The notes: generated by a model not told the origin, from the letters alone. DNA of 36,811 nucleotides from Acidimicrobiales bacterium (GCA_020629695.1 JAHDCV010000021.1:23923-60733); one strand, 5' to 3'; shown: positions 10,051-18,683, numbered from the stretch's first letter. Made by a program: numbers and translations.

Positions 10051-10965
10051 TCAGTCGGCGCCGGGAACCATCGCCGCCAGCCGTACGGCGATCTCGGCCG
10101 CGACGCGGGCGTTGTTCTCGGCGAGGGCGAGATTCGCCGGCACGCTCTGCCCTTCGGTCACGCGACCGAGTGCGGCCAGCACGACGGGGGTGACCTCGTT
10201 CCCGGTGGCTTCGCTGTCGGCCAGCTCGGCCAGGGCGACATCGACGGCGGCGGAGATCTCGTCGAACGGAATCGCCTGATCGGCGGGTACGGGAGCGACC
10301 ACCAGGATGCCGCCACCGCCGAGTGCCCAATGGGCTCGAGCGATACGCGCGACCTCGTCGGCGGTGTCGACCCGGTGGGGTACGGGCAACCCGGAGGACT
10401 GTGCATGGAAGGCGGGGAACGTGTCGGTCTGCCAGCCGAGGACCGGCACCGATCGGGTCTCGAGGTATTCGAGGGTCCTGGGCAGGTCGAGGAACACCTT
10501 GGCTCCCGCCGAGACGGTGATGACCCGGTGCGCGGCGATGGCGTCCAGATCGGCCGAGATGTCGCCGGTGTCCGACACGCCTCGATGCACACCCCCGATG
10601 CCCCCGGTCGCGAACACCTCGATTCCGGCGGCATCGGCCAGTTGCAGGGCGGCCGAGACGGTCGTGGCGCCGTAGCTCCAGCGGTGGCCGATGGCCACGG
10701 AGAGGTCCCGGGCGGCGGCTTTTCGAGCGGGGCCGCAGATCGTCTCGTACTGGTCGGGCTCGACACCGATGCGGGCTTCGCCGTCGATGACCGCGGTGAG
10801 CGCGGTCTCGGCGCCCCAGCTCGTGACCGCCTGGAGGCAGCGACGCAGGGCCTGGGCGTTGGCCGGCGACGGCAGGCCGAGATGGGAGAAGATCGTCGAC
10901 TCGAGGGCGACGACCCCCTTGCGGTCGGCGATGGCCGATTCGACTCTCGGAGCAACGTTCAACAT
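10051..10965 (-). CDS. psuG: Pseudouridine-5'-phosphate glycosidase
   Basis: PsuG reversibly splits pseudouridine 5'-phosphate into uracil and ribose 5-phosphate, a step in pseudouridine salvage. The 304-residue product has the family blocks VALESTIFSHLGLPSPANAQ near the N-terminus, the central FATGGIGGVHRGVSDTGDIS, then SAGAKVFLDLPRTLEYLET, LGWQTDTFPAFH and the C-terminal LAENNARVAAEIA. The ATG at 10965 is preferred because it shares one base with the upstream stop (TGATG), a typical translational-coupling arrangement; an in-frame start at 10980 would overlap more. No pseudouridine kinase (PsuK) gene is adjacent, although PsuG needs phosphorylated substrate. The gene is coupled instead to the S51-like fusion protein. 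Confidence 0.94.
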   Translation of the reverse strand: MLNVAPRVESAIADRKGVVALESTIFSHLGLPSPANAQALRRCLQAVTSWGAETALTAVIDGEARIGVEPDQYETICGPARKAAARDLSVAIGHRWSYGATTVSAALQLADAAGIEVFATGGIGGVHRGVSDTGDISADLDAIAAHRVITVSAGAKVFLDLPRTLEYLETRSVPVLGWQTDTFPAFHAQSSGLPVPHRVDTADEVARIARAHWALGGGGILVVAPVPADQAIPFDEISAAVDVALAELADSEATGNEVTPVVLAALGRVTEGQSVPANLALAENNARVAAEIAVRLAAMVPGAD

Positions 10966-12263
10966 CAGAGCAACACCCATTCCACCCCGTCGGGTGTGTC
11001 GCGGACTTCGATCGACGCCGCCGCCAGTTCGTCGCGGATGACGTCGGACAGGTCATAGCGCTTCTCGGCCCGGACCACACCCCGGAGGTTGAGGATCGCG
11101 GTCACGACGGGGTCGAGCGTCTCGCGTGGATCGACCAGGCCGTCGGTGGCCGCGGCACCGAGACGGACGATCATCGCCCGTAACGCAGCCCGCGCCCGAT
11201 CGTCGGCATCGGACTGGTTCGTGTCGGCGGACCAGTCGACGATCGCCTGCTCGCAGGCGAGCACCGCGGCGACCGCGGCGTCGGCGTCCCGGGCGGTGAT
11301 CGCCGCGTCGAACGCCGCCTCGGCTCGGGCGACGTCGGCATCGAGCGACGCGGCGTCGGCGCGGTCGCCGGCCGTCGCGCCGTCGGGCGCTCCCGCCGCC
11401 GTGCTCGCGGGATCCGCTCCGGTGCCGACCGCCGGGTCGGGTTCGAGACCGCCCACGTCGCCCCGGCGGAGCACGTCGATCGCAACGGTCTCGCCCGCAG
11501 GGATCACACGGGACACACCGAGTCGCCGGATCGTGAGACCGCCCTTGCCGAACACCTCCGCGGTGTCGGCGTCGAGATCGAGCAACACCCCGGTGTGCTC
11601 GTCGACGCCGAGCACGAACTCGTCGTCGGAGAGCTGGGCTTCGAGCATGGCGAGCCGCGTCTCACCGAGATAACAGAACCGTGTGTCGTGCGTCTGGCCC
11701 TCGTTGTTGTCGTAGTGCGGGATCACCGCCACCGGCAGACCGATCTCACCCAACACATCCATGCCCTCGAGCCAGACGGGCTCGGCACCGACCTTGTAGA
11801 TCTCGTACACCGGAACCGTGCGACGTCCGAGCGTCAGCGCGGCTGCGGACGAGAACACGACCGCTCCACCCTCTCGCAGCCGGCTCCGCAGAACGTCGGG
11901 CACCGAGGTCGGGGCCCATTGACGGAGGGCGAACGTCGGCGAGCCCGGGCCGGCGAACACGAGGTCGGCCGATCGGATCCGCGCGAGCGCCTGCTCGATG
12001 GCGACCGTGTCGCCGTCGTCGGATCGACGGAGCCCGGCGGCCGCCATCGGTCGACCGATGGATTGATCGAAGTACTGGAGCGTCTTCTCGGTCAACTCGC
12101 CGTGGTTCTCCTGGAATCCGAACGGCGTGTCGAGCATCACGGCATCGACCGGACCGCCGTCGTTCACGGCGTCGAAGATCCGGCGGTGCGGCTTGATCAT
12201 GGGGGGCGCGGTCTCGCCGGAGCCCATGATCACGAGGAGCCGAGCGCGAGGGGATGCAGTCAT
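10965..12263 (-). CDS. S51-peptidase-like protein with CysRS-like C-terminal tail
   Basis: Two-part protein of 432 residues. Residues 1-270 resemble the class I glutamine-amidotransferase-like S51 peptidases (dipeptidase E/cyanophycinase). LLVIMGSGETAPPM opens the fold, LVFAGPGSPT is at about 101-110, VVFSSAAALTLG at about 135-146 gives the nucleophile-elbow position (Ser138/139, not the usual GxSAGA), and VIPHYDNNEG holds a candidate His. An Ala/Asp-rich linker follows. The last 80 or so residues, with LDPVVTAILNLRGVVRAEKR and LSDVIRDELAAASIEVRDT, look like the C-terminal end of cysteinyl-tRNA synthetase. The ATG at 12263 fits the domain start; an in-frame ATG lies 12 codons earlier. psuG begins on the last base of its stop codon. 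Function unknown. Confidence 0.78.
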   Translation of the reverse strand: MTASPRARLLVIMGSGETAPPMIKPHRRIFDAVNDGGPVDAVMLDTPFGFQENHGELTEKTLQYFDQSIGRPMAAAGLRRSDDGDTVAIEQALARIRSADLVFAGPGSPTFALRQWAPTSVPDVLRSRLREGGAVVFSSAAALTLGRRTVPVYEIYKVGAEPVWLEGMDVLGEIGLPVAVIPHYDNNEGQTHDTRFCYLGETRLAMLEAQLSDDEFVLGVDEHTGVLLDLDADTAEVFGKGGLTIRRLGVSRVIPAGETVAIDVLRRGDVGGLEPDPAVGTGADPASTAAGAPDGATAGDRADAASLDADVARAEAAFDAAITARDADAAVAAVLACEQAIVDWSADTNQSDADDRARAALRAMIVRLGAAATDGLVDPRETLDPVVTAILNLRGVVRAEKRYDLSDVIRDELAAASIEVRDTPDGVEWVLL

Positions 12264-12351
12264 CGGAGGAGTCACCTCGGGGGAACGAGCGGGGCCCACA
12301 GCCTGCCCGATCCGGGCCGGGTTGGGACGAGTCGGCTCGTCGATCGTCGGA

Positions 12352-14052
12352 TCAGCTGGAACAGCTCAGGGTCGAACATCCGGGGGCGTCCCGGGCCCAG
12401 TCCGGACGCAGCCCGGCGTAGTGCTCCAGGCCGTCGCGCTCGACGAACGGGTCACGCACGACGTCGAACAGTGTCCGGAGCGGCTCCTCGTCCCCACGGG
12501 TCGCCGCATCGATGGCCTCCTGCGAGAGCCAGTTGCGCAGGAGGTAGATCGGATTGACGGCGTCGGCGGCGGCAGCCCGCTCGGCCGGGTCCCGGGCGTC
12601 GGCCACGACGCGTGCGGCGAACCGCTCCAGCCAGTTCCGCCAGTCCCCCACGAGCTCGTCGGTGAGCGTGTCGGGCCGGTAGAAGACGGTGGTCTCCAGT
12701 TCCGCCCAGAGGCGGTCGACACCGTCGGCTGGGGTGAGGTCGGCGTGGCCGAGCGCCCGGAACGTCCGGGTGAAGTCGGTCTCGACACGGGGCAGCAGCG
12801 TCCAGAGGTCGGCGAACAGCGGATCCTCGGCCGTCAGGGTTCCCGGACTGTTGCCGCTCGTGGTCGGTTCGGCGTCGTCGGGCACGGTGACGGCGTCGAC
12901 CGAGACGCCGAGCTTGGCGCCCATGGCCGACAACCAACTCGACGAGTAGGTCGAGAAGTAGGAGTCGAGCGCCTCCTGGAGCGGTTCCACCCCGTCCATC
13001 AGCGGCACGAGGGCCGATGCGAAACGGGCGAGGTTCCAACCCGCGACCCGGGGCTGGTTGCCGTACCGATATCGGCGCTGCCCGAAGTCGGTCGTGTTCG
13101 GCGTCCAGTCGAGGTCGACGTCGTCCAGGAAGCCATAGGGCCCGTAGTCGATCGTGACGCCGAGCACCGAGAGGTTGTCGGTGTTCATGACCCCGTGCAC
13201 GAAACCGACCCGCATCCAATCGGCCATGAGGCGGGCCGTCCGGTCGACGACGGTCTGGACGAACGCCGCGATCTGGCTCGGACCGACGGTCCCGTCCGGG
13301 CCGACGAGGTCGGGGTAGCTGTGACGGATCGTGGTCGCGACGAGCGAGCCCAGCAGGTCGATGTCGCCGCGCGACGTCGGCAGCTCGAAGGTGCCGAGGC
13401 GGACGAAGCTCGGGGCGACCCGGCACACGATCGCGCCGGGCTCGGGTGCGGCGTTGCCGTCGTAGAACATGTCGCGGACGACGGCGTCGCCGGTCGTGAC
13501 GAGGCTCAACGCCCGCGTCGTCGGTACGCCGAGGTGATGCATGGCTTCGGAGCAGAGGAACTCCCGGATCGAGGAGCGCAACACGGCCCGACCGTCGGCG
13601 CGACGCGAGTACGGCGTCGGCCCGGCGCCCTTGAGCTGGAGCGTCTGATGGTGGCCCGAGGTGTCGACCACCTCGCCGAGGGCGATGGCCCGTCCGTCGC
13701 CGAGTTGGCCGGCCCAGTTCCCGAACTGGTGGCCGCCGTAGTTCATCGCGAACGGATCCATGCCGTCGGCGACCCGGTTGCCGGCCAGCGCCGACAGCGC
13801 GGGCTCGTCGGCGAGCGCCGACGGGTCGAGCCCGAGGTCTGCGGCGACGGCGTCACTGGCCAACAGCAGGGCTGGTTCGGCGACCGACGTCGGGCGGGTT
13901 CGGGTGAAGGCCGCCCCTTCGACCTGACGGGGAAGGATCGGTGCATCGAGCGCGTCGATCGGGTCGGCGGGGAGATCCCGGGTGAAGCGATTGTCCCAGT
14001 CGAGTTCGCCGAGGTCGCGCACGGCGGAGGCGGAGGTCGAAGCGGCGGTCAT
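12352..14052 (-). CDS. selO: SelO/YdiU family protein AMPylase
   Basis: SelO proteins have a kinase-like fold and transfer AMP to Ser/Thr/Tyr of target proteins, with a proposed redox-stress role. The 566-residue product carries MNYGGHQFGNWAGQLGDGRA near residue 103, LQLKGAGPTPYSRRADGRAV, SSIREFLCSEAMHHLGVPTT, and the metal/catalytic region GVMNTDNLSVLG followed by DYGPYGFLD, all diagnostic. The protein ends in CSTLSCSS: Cys occupies the place where animal SelO has selenocysteine near the C-terminus. The length is normal for the bacterial proteins. The ATG at 14052 is six bases after a minus-strand CAGGCT hexamer. It stands alone, divergent from the desaturase gene. In Part 2 it is compared with the UGA-containing gene 4.7 kb away. 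Confidence 0.95.
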   Translation of the reverse strand: MTAASTSASAVRDLGELDWDNRFTRDLPADPIDALDAPILPRQVEGAAFTRTRPTSVAEPALLLASDAVAADLGLDPSALADEPALSALAGNRVADGMDPFAMNYGGHQFGNWAGQLGDGRAIALGEVVDTSGHHQTLQLKGAGPTPYSRRADGRAVLRSSIREFLCSEAMHHLGVPTTRALSLVTTGDAVVRDMFYDGNAAPEPGAIVCRVAPSFVRLGTFELPTSRGDIDLLGSLVATTIRHSYPDLVGPDGTVGPSQIAAFVQTVVDRTARLMADWMRVGFVHGVMNTDNLSVLGVTIDYGPYGFLDDVDLDWTPNTTDFGQRRYRYGNQPRVAGWNLARFASALVPLMDGVEPLQEALDSYFSTYSSSWLSAMGAKLGVSVDAVTVPDDAEPTTSGNSPGTLTAEDPLFADLWTLLPRVETDFTRTFRALGHADLTPADGVDRLWAELETTVFYRPDTLTDELVGDWRNWLERFAARVVADARDPAERAAAADAVNPIYLLRNWLSQEAIDAATRGDEEPLRTLFDVVRDPFVERDGLEHYAGLRPDWARDAPGCSTLSCSS

Positions 14053-14064
14053 GGACAGAGCCTG
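14053..14064 (-). promoter_or_regulatory. Leaderless promoter, selO
   Basis: Minus-strand CAGGCT (14064-14059) ends six bases before the ATG at 14052. Confidence 0.45.
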
Positions 14065-14126
14065 CCACCCTCGACCGGTTCCTCGCGAGCCCGGAGCGCA
14101 GTTGCCGCCACCCCGGGTCGGTCATC

Positions 14127-14139
14127 TACGTTGTCCGGC
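14127..14139 (+). promoter_or_regulatory. Leaderless promoter, desaturase-like gene
   Basis: TACGTT (14127-14132) ends seven bases before the ATG at 14140. Confidence 0.55.
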
Positions 14140-15156
14140 ATGGTCGACCCAACCGGATCCGCGATGGCGACGATGGTGCCTGCCGACGCCGACCTGCCCG
14201 ACGTGCTCCCGACCGACCGTCTCGGGCCGACCGCGGTGCCGGTCCGGGACCTCCGGGCGGAGCTGCGCCGGATCCCGAACGCCCGGAACGTGTTGACGGT
14301 CATCGGTGCGTTCCTGCAGTCGTTCGGTGTCGTGATCGCCGCCGGGGTGATCCACACCTGGTGGGCCTATCTCGCCGCCTTCGTCCTCATGACCCGCGGC
14401 CACGCCGGGCTGAACATCCTCGGCCACGAGGCCGCACACCGTCTCCTGTTCCGCGACCAGCGTTGGAACGATCTGGTCGGGCGGATGTTGTCGTATCCGA
14501 CGATGCAGGCGCTGATGGCCTATCGACGGAGCCACTTCACCCACCATCGGGACGAGATGGGCCCGGAGGAACCCGATGCCGGGTTGTACGGCGGCTATCC
14601 GATTCCCGCCGACTCGTGGCGTCGGAAGCTGCGGCGTGACCTGACCGGGGTGTCGGGCTGGAAGAACCTGAAGGGGGTCTGGTTCGCCGCCACGGTCAAG
14701 AAGCGCACCGAAGCGCGGATCATCATCGCCGTGCAGCTCGTGTTCGTCGGCGTGACCGTCGCCGTCGGGCGGCCGCTCGTCTACGTCGTCTGGCTCGCGT
14801 CGTGGATGACACTGTGGAAGTTCTCGAACCGGCTTCGTGCGATCGCGGAACACGGCGGCATGGAACGCTCGAAGGACCGTCGCCGCACGACCCACGTGAT
14901 CCGCCAGTCACGGCTCGCCCGCTACTGGATGGTGCCGTATCACACCGGTTGGCATCTGGCTCACCACGTCGACATGGGCGTGCCCTGGCGGAATCTGCCG
15001 GCGCTGCACGACGAGCTCGTCGCGTCGGGATGGGTCACGCCGGCGATCGAGTATCCGAGCTATCGGGCGTTCTGGCGAGCCTGCTCGGCCGGTGCTCCGC
15101 GGGTTCGCGTGGACGATCCGGATCATCCGACGGGCAACAGCTACCTCGGGGTCTGA
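14140..15156 (+). CDS. Membrane fatty acid desaturase/hydroxylase-like protein
   Basis: Membrane di-iron enzyme of the fatty acid desaturase superfamily, 338 residues. The three histidine boxes are present: GHEAAH near residue 105, HFTHH near 136, and HLAHH near 274, with a further conserved AEHGGM before the last box. Two hydrophobic hairpins flank them (VIGAFLQSFGVVIAAGVIH with WWAYLAAFVLM, and IIIAVQLVFVGVTVAVG with LVYVVWLASWM). The substrate may be an acyl chain, a carotenoid or another lipid; the sequence does not decide. The ATG at 14140 follows a TACGTT hexamer by seven bases. The frame is open for another 2 kb upstream, but that stretch lies antisense to selO and is not coding. Confidence 0.88.
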   Translation: MVDPTGSAMATMVPADADLPDVLPTDRLGPTAVPVRDLRAELRRIPNARNVLTVIGAFLQSFGVVIAAGVIHTWWAYLAAFVLMTRGHAGLNILGHEAAHRLLFRDQRWNDLVGRMLSYPTMQALMAYRRSHFTHHRDEMGPEEPDAGLYGGYPIPADSWRRKLRRDLTGVSGWKNLKGVWFAATVKKRTEARIIIAVQLVFVGVTVAVGRPLVYVVWLASWMTLWKFSNRLRAIAEHGGMERSKDRRRTTHVIRQSRLARYWMVPYHTGWHLAHHVDMGVPWRNLPALHDELVASGWVTPAIEYPSYRAFWRACSAGAPRVRVDDPDHPTGNSYLGV

Positions 15157-15185
15157 CCCTCCCGCCGGCGGCGGTGGCGCCTGCC

Positions 15186-15197
15186 TAGGCTGCGCCG
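15186..15197 (+). promoter_or_regulatory. Leaderless promoter, membrane protein
   Basis: TAGGCT (15186-15191) ends six bases before the GTG at 15198. Confidence 0.6.
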
Positions 15198-17141
15198 GTG
15201 ATGCAGGGCACCGATCCGAGCGGGCGATCGTCACGCATCGCCCCGGCCGTGTTGGCCGTGCTGGCTGCTCTGGCGCCGGCCGTCGGGCATCTGACCCGCC
15301 GCTTCGAACCCAACAACGTGGCGGATGCCGACCACCTGCTCCTCGTGGAGCTGTTCGCCGACCTCGGCGCCGGCGGCACGCTGTCGCAGTGGTACCTGCC
15401 CTACTCCGGCTACCTCGTGCCGGACTGGCTCTTCTACGGCGCCGCGACCGTGGTCACCCCGAACGTGATCGGCCGGTTGGCGGTGGTCGCGTTCCTGCAG
15501 ACGACGGTCTTCGTCGTTGCCGTCTGGCTGCTCGGCGATCACCTCGACGGGGCGCGGGGTCGCAACGGTGCCCTCGTGGCGGCCGCCGTCACCGTGCTGG
15601 CGGCGATCGCCGACCTCCGGCCGGCGGTGTTCCTCGCGACGATGTTCATCCACACCGGTACGTACGCCGCGTCGTTGCTCGCACTCTGGCTCCTGCTCCG
15701 ACATCTCGGGTCGGCCGACCGACGGGCCATGGCCGTCTCGGCGCTGCTGACGCTCGCGATCTGTGCGTCGGATCGGCTGTTCGTCGTCTGGTTCCTGGTC
15801 CCGGCGACGGTCGCCCTGGTCGGACTCGAACTGCTCGGCCGATGTCGTCCGTCGCGGCGCACGCTCGAGTGGCTCGGCGCACACGTGGCCGCGTCGGTGC
15901 TGTCGATCCCGCTGGCGGGTCTGGTGCGGGGCCGGCCGACGGTCTACGACGTCGGGCTGGGTTTCGAGGGAGTCGCCGACGGGGTCTCGAGCCTCCGCCT
16001 GGCGCTGGTCGAAGCAGCGGTCGACGGGTGGTGGCTCATCGGTGCCGCCGCGCTGGCCTGGGGTGTGCTCGTGATCCGTTGGGCCATCCGGTGGTGGCCG
16101 TCGGCGCGGCATCCGACCGCGGCACCACGCGAAACCGACGGCCCCACGGCCGGTCGTGATGTCGAGTCGCTCGTGGCGGTGTTCGCCGTCGGTGCCGCGG
16201 CCGCAACGCTGCTCGCGCAGTTCCTGCTCACGGGGATCGAACCCCATGTCCGCTACAACGGCCCGCTCCTGATCACACCGCTGCTGCTCGTCGGGGCGCT
16301 GCATGGCCGGGCGCTGAACCGGATCCGTGCCGTGCCGGTGTCGATCGGGGTGTTGGCCGTCGTGCTGGTCACGGGGCTGCCCCGATTCGACGTCGATCGA
16401 CCTCCGCCGGTCGTCGCCTGCATCGACGGCCTCGTCACCCCGTCGGGATCGACCGTCGGCATCGCGTCCTACTGGGATGCCAGACAGGTCAACGTGTTCG
16501 GTGGTGAGCTCCGCGCCGCCGGCTACTCGTTCGCGCTCGTGCCCGACCGCGTCAACGTGTCGGCCTCCGGGTTCGTCGACCGGTACGACTACGTCGTGAG
16601 CAACGACGACATCCCGGTCGGTCAGATCGATCTGGCCGAGGTCGAACGACGCCATGGTGCACCACGGGCGACCCAGCGCTGCGGGCCGTTCGAGGTCTGG
16701 GACTACGGCCCGGGCGGGCTCGACCTCGCACCGCTCCGATCGCCCGGCGACCGGCGGACCTACGAGGGTTGCGAGCTGCGGAGCACGATCGGCGCGGTCG
16801 ACGACGAGACCTGCGATCTCGTGGCGACCGCCGGTGCCGACGGCTTCGTCGCCTTTGGGCCCTACCTCGGAGTTCGCCCCGGTCGGTACACGATCGAACT
16901 CGAGCTGGAGACCTCGGTCGCCGGTACCGCCGTCTGGGACGTGGCGATCACGACCGGGACGGCCCGCACCCAGGTGGTGGCCGAGGGACCGGTGCCAGCG
17001 GCGGCGACGCCGGGGACCGTGTCGACCGACATCACGTTCGACGCCGAGCTCTCGGACTACGGACTGCTCGAGGTCCGCGTCGTGTCGAACGGTGGTGGTG
17101 CGGTGCGGGTGTCGGGGCTGACCGTCACCCGGCTGGACTGA
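15198..17141 (+). CDS. Large polytopic membrane protein of unknown function
   Basis: A 647-residue protein not matched to a named family. Roughly the first 400 residues hold about ten hydrophobic segments, starting with IAPAVLAVLAALAPAVG and including VVAFLQTTVFVVAVWLLG and ALLTLAICASDRLFVVWFLV. The overall look recalls multi-pass GT-C-type or other cell-envelope polymer proteins, but no diagnostic motif was found. The C-terminal 240 residues are hydrophilic and probably outside the membrane, with a few Cys residues and a beta-rich end. GTG 15198 is directly followed by ATG 15201; the GTG is six bases after TAGGCT. The 3' end overlaps the convergent nagA by 17 bases. Confidence 0.75.
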   Translation: MMQGTDPSGRSSRIAPAVLAVLAALAPAVGHLTRRFEPNNVADADHLLLVELFADLGAGGTLSQWYLPYSGYLVPDWLFYGAATVVTPNVIGRLAVVAFLQTTVFVVAVWLLGDHLDGARGRNGALVAAAVTVLAAIADLRPAVFLATMFIHTGTYAASLLALWLLLRHLGSADRRAMAVSALLTLAICASDRLFVVWFLVPATVALVGLELLGRCRPSRRTLEWLGAHVAASVLSIPLAGLVRGRPTVYDVGLGFEGVADGVSSLRLALVEAAVDGWWLIGAAALAWGVLVIRWAIRWWPSARHPTAAPRETDGPTAGRDVESLVAVFAVGAAAATLLAQFLLTGIEPHVRYNGPLLITPLLLVGALHGRALNRIRAVPVSIGVLAVVLVTGLPRFDVDRPPPVVACIDGLVTPSGSTVGIASYWDARQVNVFGGELRAAGYSFALVPDRVNVSASGFVDRYDYVVSNDDIPVGQIDLAEVERRHGAPRATQRCGPFEVWDYGPGGLDLAPLRSPGDRRTYEGCELRSTIGAVDDETCDLVATAGADGFVAFGPYLGVRPGRYTIELELETSVAGTAVWDVAITTGTARTQVVAEGPVPAAATPGTVSTDITFDAELSDYGLLEVRVVSNGGGAVRVSGLTVTRLD

Positions 17142-18261
17142 GCGCCGCGATCCGAGCGGCGTCCGGATGCCCGTCGTCGAGATGGGCGAGGCGGCCGGCC
17201 ACCCAGGTCGCGACGACCCGTGTCCCGGGCCGGGCTTCGGGATCCCACACGACGACGTCGGCTCGACGGCCGGCTTCCAGACGGCCACGGTCGGCGAGGC
17301 CGAGCAACCGGGCCGGCGTCTCGGTCATGGCGGCGACGAGGTCGCCGAAGGTCCCGGAACCGTCGTCGCTTCGGTCGGCGAGCACCCGATCCAACATCGC
17401 CGTCGCTCCGGCCAGGGTCCCGTCGTCGAGGTGGGCGCCGGTCACGGCCGTCCCCGGCACGCCTGCGGACGCGACGGCGTCAGAGACGATCGCGACCCGC
17501 CCGGACGCGGCGCGCAATGCCAACCGGATCGTGTCGAGATGGGTGTGGACGCCGTCGGCGATCAGGCCGACGGTGAGTCGGTCGTCGGTGAGCGCGACCC
17601 CGATCGGACCGGGATCGCGATGATGGAACCCCCGCATCGCGTTCCCGAGATGGGTCACCATCGACGCACCGGCGTCAACGGCTTCGGTGGTGGCGACGGT
17701 GTCGGCGTCGGTGTGGCCGATCGAGACGACGACGTCGTCGGCCCGCAGTGTCTCGATCGCCCCGAGCGCACCGTTCAGTTCCGGGGCGAGGGTGACCAGG
17801 GCGACCCCGTCGGCTCGGCGCCACTCCCCGACCAGGTCGGGGTCGATCTCACGCCGCCAGGTCGCCGGATGCGCCCCGAGGCGTTTCTCCGACAGGAACG
17901 GTCCTTCCAGGTGCCAACCGACGGGATCGGCCCGGGGTCGCTCCGAAGGTGCGTGCATCGCGCCGCGCCACGCCGCCAGCGCGGCGGCGAGTCGATCGGT
18001 CGGTCCGGTGATCAGCGTCGGGCACCAGGTCGTGACACCGACGGACGGCAGGCGCTCGGCGATGTGGCCGAGCCCGTCGGGGTCGCGTTGGAGGTCGACA
18101 CCGAACGCACCGTTCAACTGGAGATCGACGAACCCCGGGAGGAACCGCAGGCCGTCGAAACCCTCCGTCGGCGCCCGACCGAGTCGGCCCGTGTCCGGGC
18201 CGAGGAGCGGTCCGACGAGCTCGACGCTGACGCCGACACCGTCGGTGACCGCGAGGTTCAG
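17125..18261 (-). CDS. nagA: N-acetylglucosamine-6-phosphate deacetylase, probable CTG start
   Basis: NagA removes the acetyl group from GlcNAc-6-phosphate in amino sugar and cell-wall recycling. Family blocks are PGFVDLQLNGAFG, WHLEGPFLSEKRLGAH (metal-binding Glu), VVSIGHTDADT and MVTHLGNAMRGFHHRDPG (His ligands), and AIVSDAVASAG (catalytic Asp). The PGFVDLQLNG block must be inside the protein, yet no in-frame ATG or GTG precedes it; the first usual start, a TTG at 18117, falls within this block. In frame 48 codons upstream is CTG at 18261, overlapping the flavodoxin stop as CTGA, the same geometry as an ATGA coupling. Starting there gives 378 residues, the normal NagA size. Function is firm; the start is inference. 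Confidence 0.85.
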   Translation of the reverse strand: MNLAVTDGVGVSVELVGPLLGPDTGRLGRAPTEGFDGLRFLPGFVDLQLNGAFGVDLQRDPDGLGHIAERLPSVGVTTWCPTLITGPTDRLAAALAAWRGAMHAPSERPRADPVGWHLEGPFLSEKRLGAHPATWRREIDPDLVGEWRRADGVALVTLAPELNGALGAIETLRADDVVVSIGHTDADTVATTEAVDAGASMVTHLGNAMRGFHHRDPGPIGVALTDDRLTVGLIADGVHTHLDTIRLALRAASGRVAIVSDAVASAGVPGTAVTGAHLDDGTLAGATAMLDRVLADRSDDGSGTFGDLVAAMTETPARLLGLADRGRLEAGRRADVVVWDPEARPGTRVVATWVAGRLAHLDDGHPDAARIAALSPAG

Positions 18262-18683
18262 CTCGACTCCATGGCACCCATGAGGCGACCCACGAGCTCC
18301 TCGGCGCCTTCTCGCAGCTCGGTGCGCTTGATCGCGTAGCCGCCGATCACGTCACCGCCGCGCTTGGTGATGATCTTGTCGAACTTGCTGAGCGTCTTGC
18401 CGGGGTCGTGGGCGTAGGTGCAGAAGATGGCCGTCTTCTTGCCGTCGATCACGGGCATCTTCAGGAAGTTCATCTCACCGGCCGGGCCCATGCCGAACAG
18501 GAAGAGGCCGTGGGTCCACGTGCCGATGATCAGCAGGTCGGCGTCGGACACGGCCTGCAGGTCGACCTGGGTCGTGGGCGACGCCGAGGCCGTCACGCCG
18601 TGGGCCTCGAGCGCTTCGACGATGGCCTGGGCCGCTCGTGCGGTGTTGCCCGTCTTCGATTCGTAGATGACCGCTGCTCGCAT
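18258..18683 (-). CDS. Flavodoxin-like protein
   Basis: Flavodoxin-fold protein of 141 residues, probably FMN-binding. The N-terminal VIYESKTGNTARAAQAI is the phosphate-binding loop. LLIIGTWTHGLFLFGMGPAG and AIFCTYAHDPGKTL mark the later loops that surround the isoalloxazine ring. It could carry electrons or act as a flavodoxin/nitric-oxide-synthase domain-like partner; the partner is unknown. The ATG at 18683 has AGGA 7-10 bases upstream. It is co-oriented with nagA, whose likely CTG start overlaps this stop. It is divergent from the selenoprotein gene, with 81 bases between the two starts. Confidence 0.85.
   Translation of the reverse strand: MRAAVIYESKTGNTARAAQAIVEALEAHGVTASASPTTQVDLQAVSDADLLIIGTWTHGLFLFGMGPAGEMNFLKMPVIDGKKTAIFCTYAHDPGKTLSKFDKIITKRGGDVIGGYAIKRTELREGAEELVGRLMGAMESS

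Noticed and set aside
12127-14139. Upstream extension of the desaturase frame across selO
   Set aside because: The frame is open for 2 kb, but the residues are low-complexity and antisense to a clear SelO gene; the desaturase fold begins after 14140, where a promoter hexamer is also found.
15231-17288. 685-codon open frame antisense to the membrane protein
   Set aside because: Asp/Arg/Gly-rich shadow with no recognisable domain; the forward frame has clear membrane helices.
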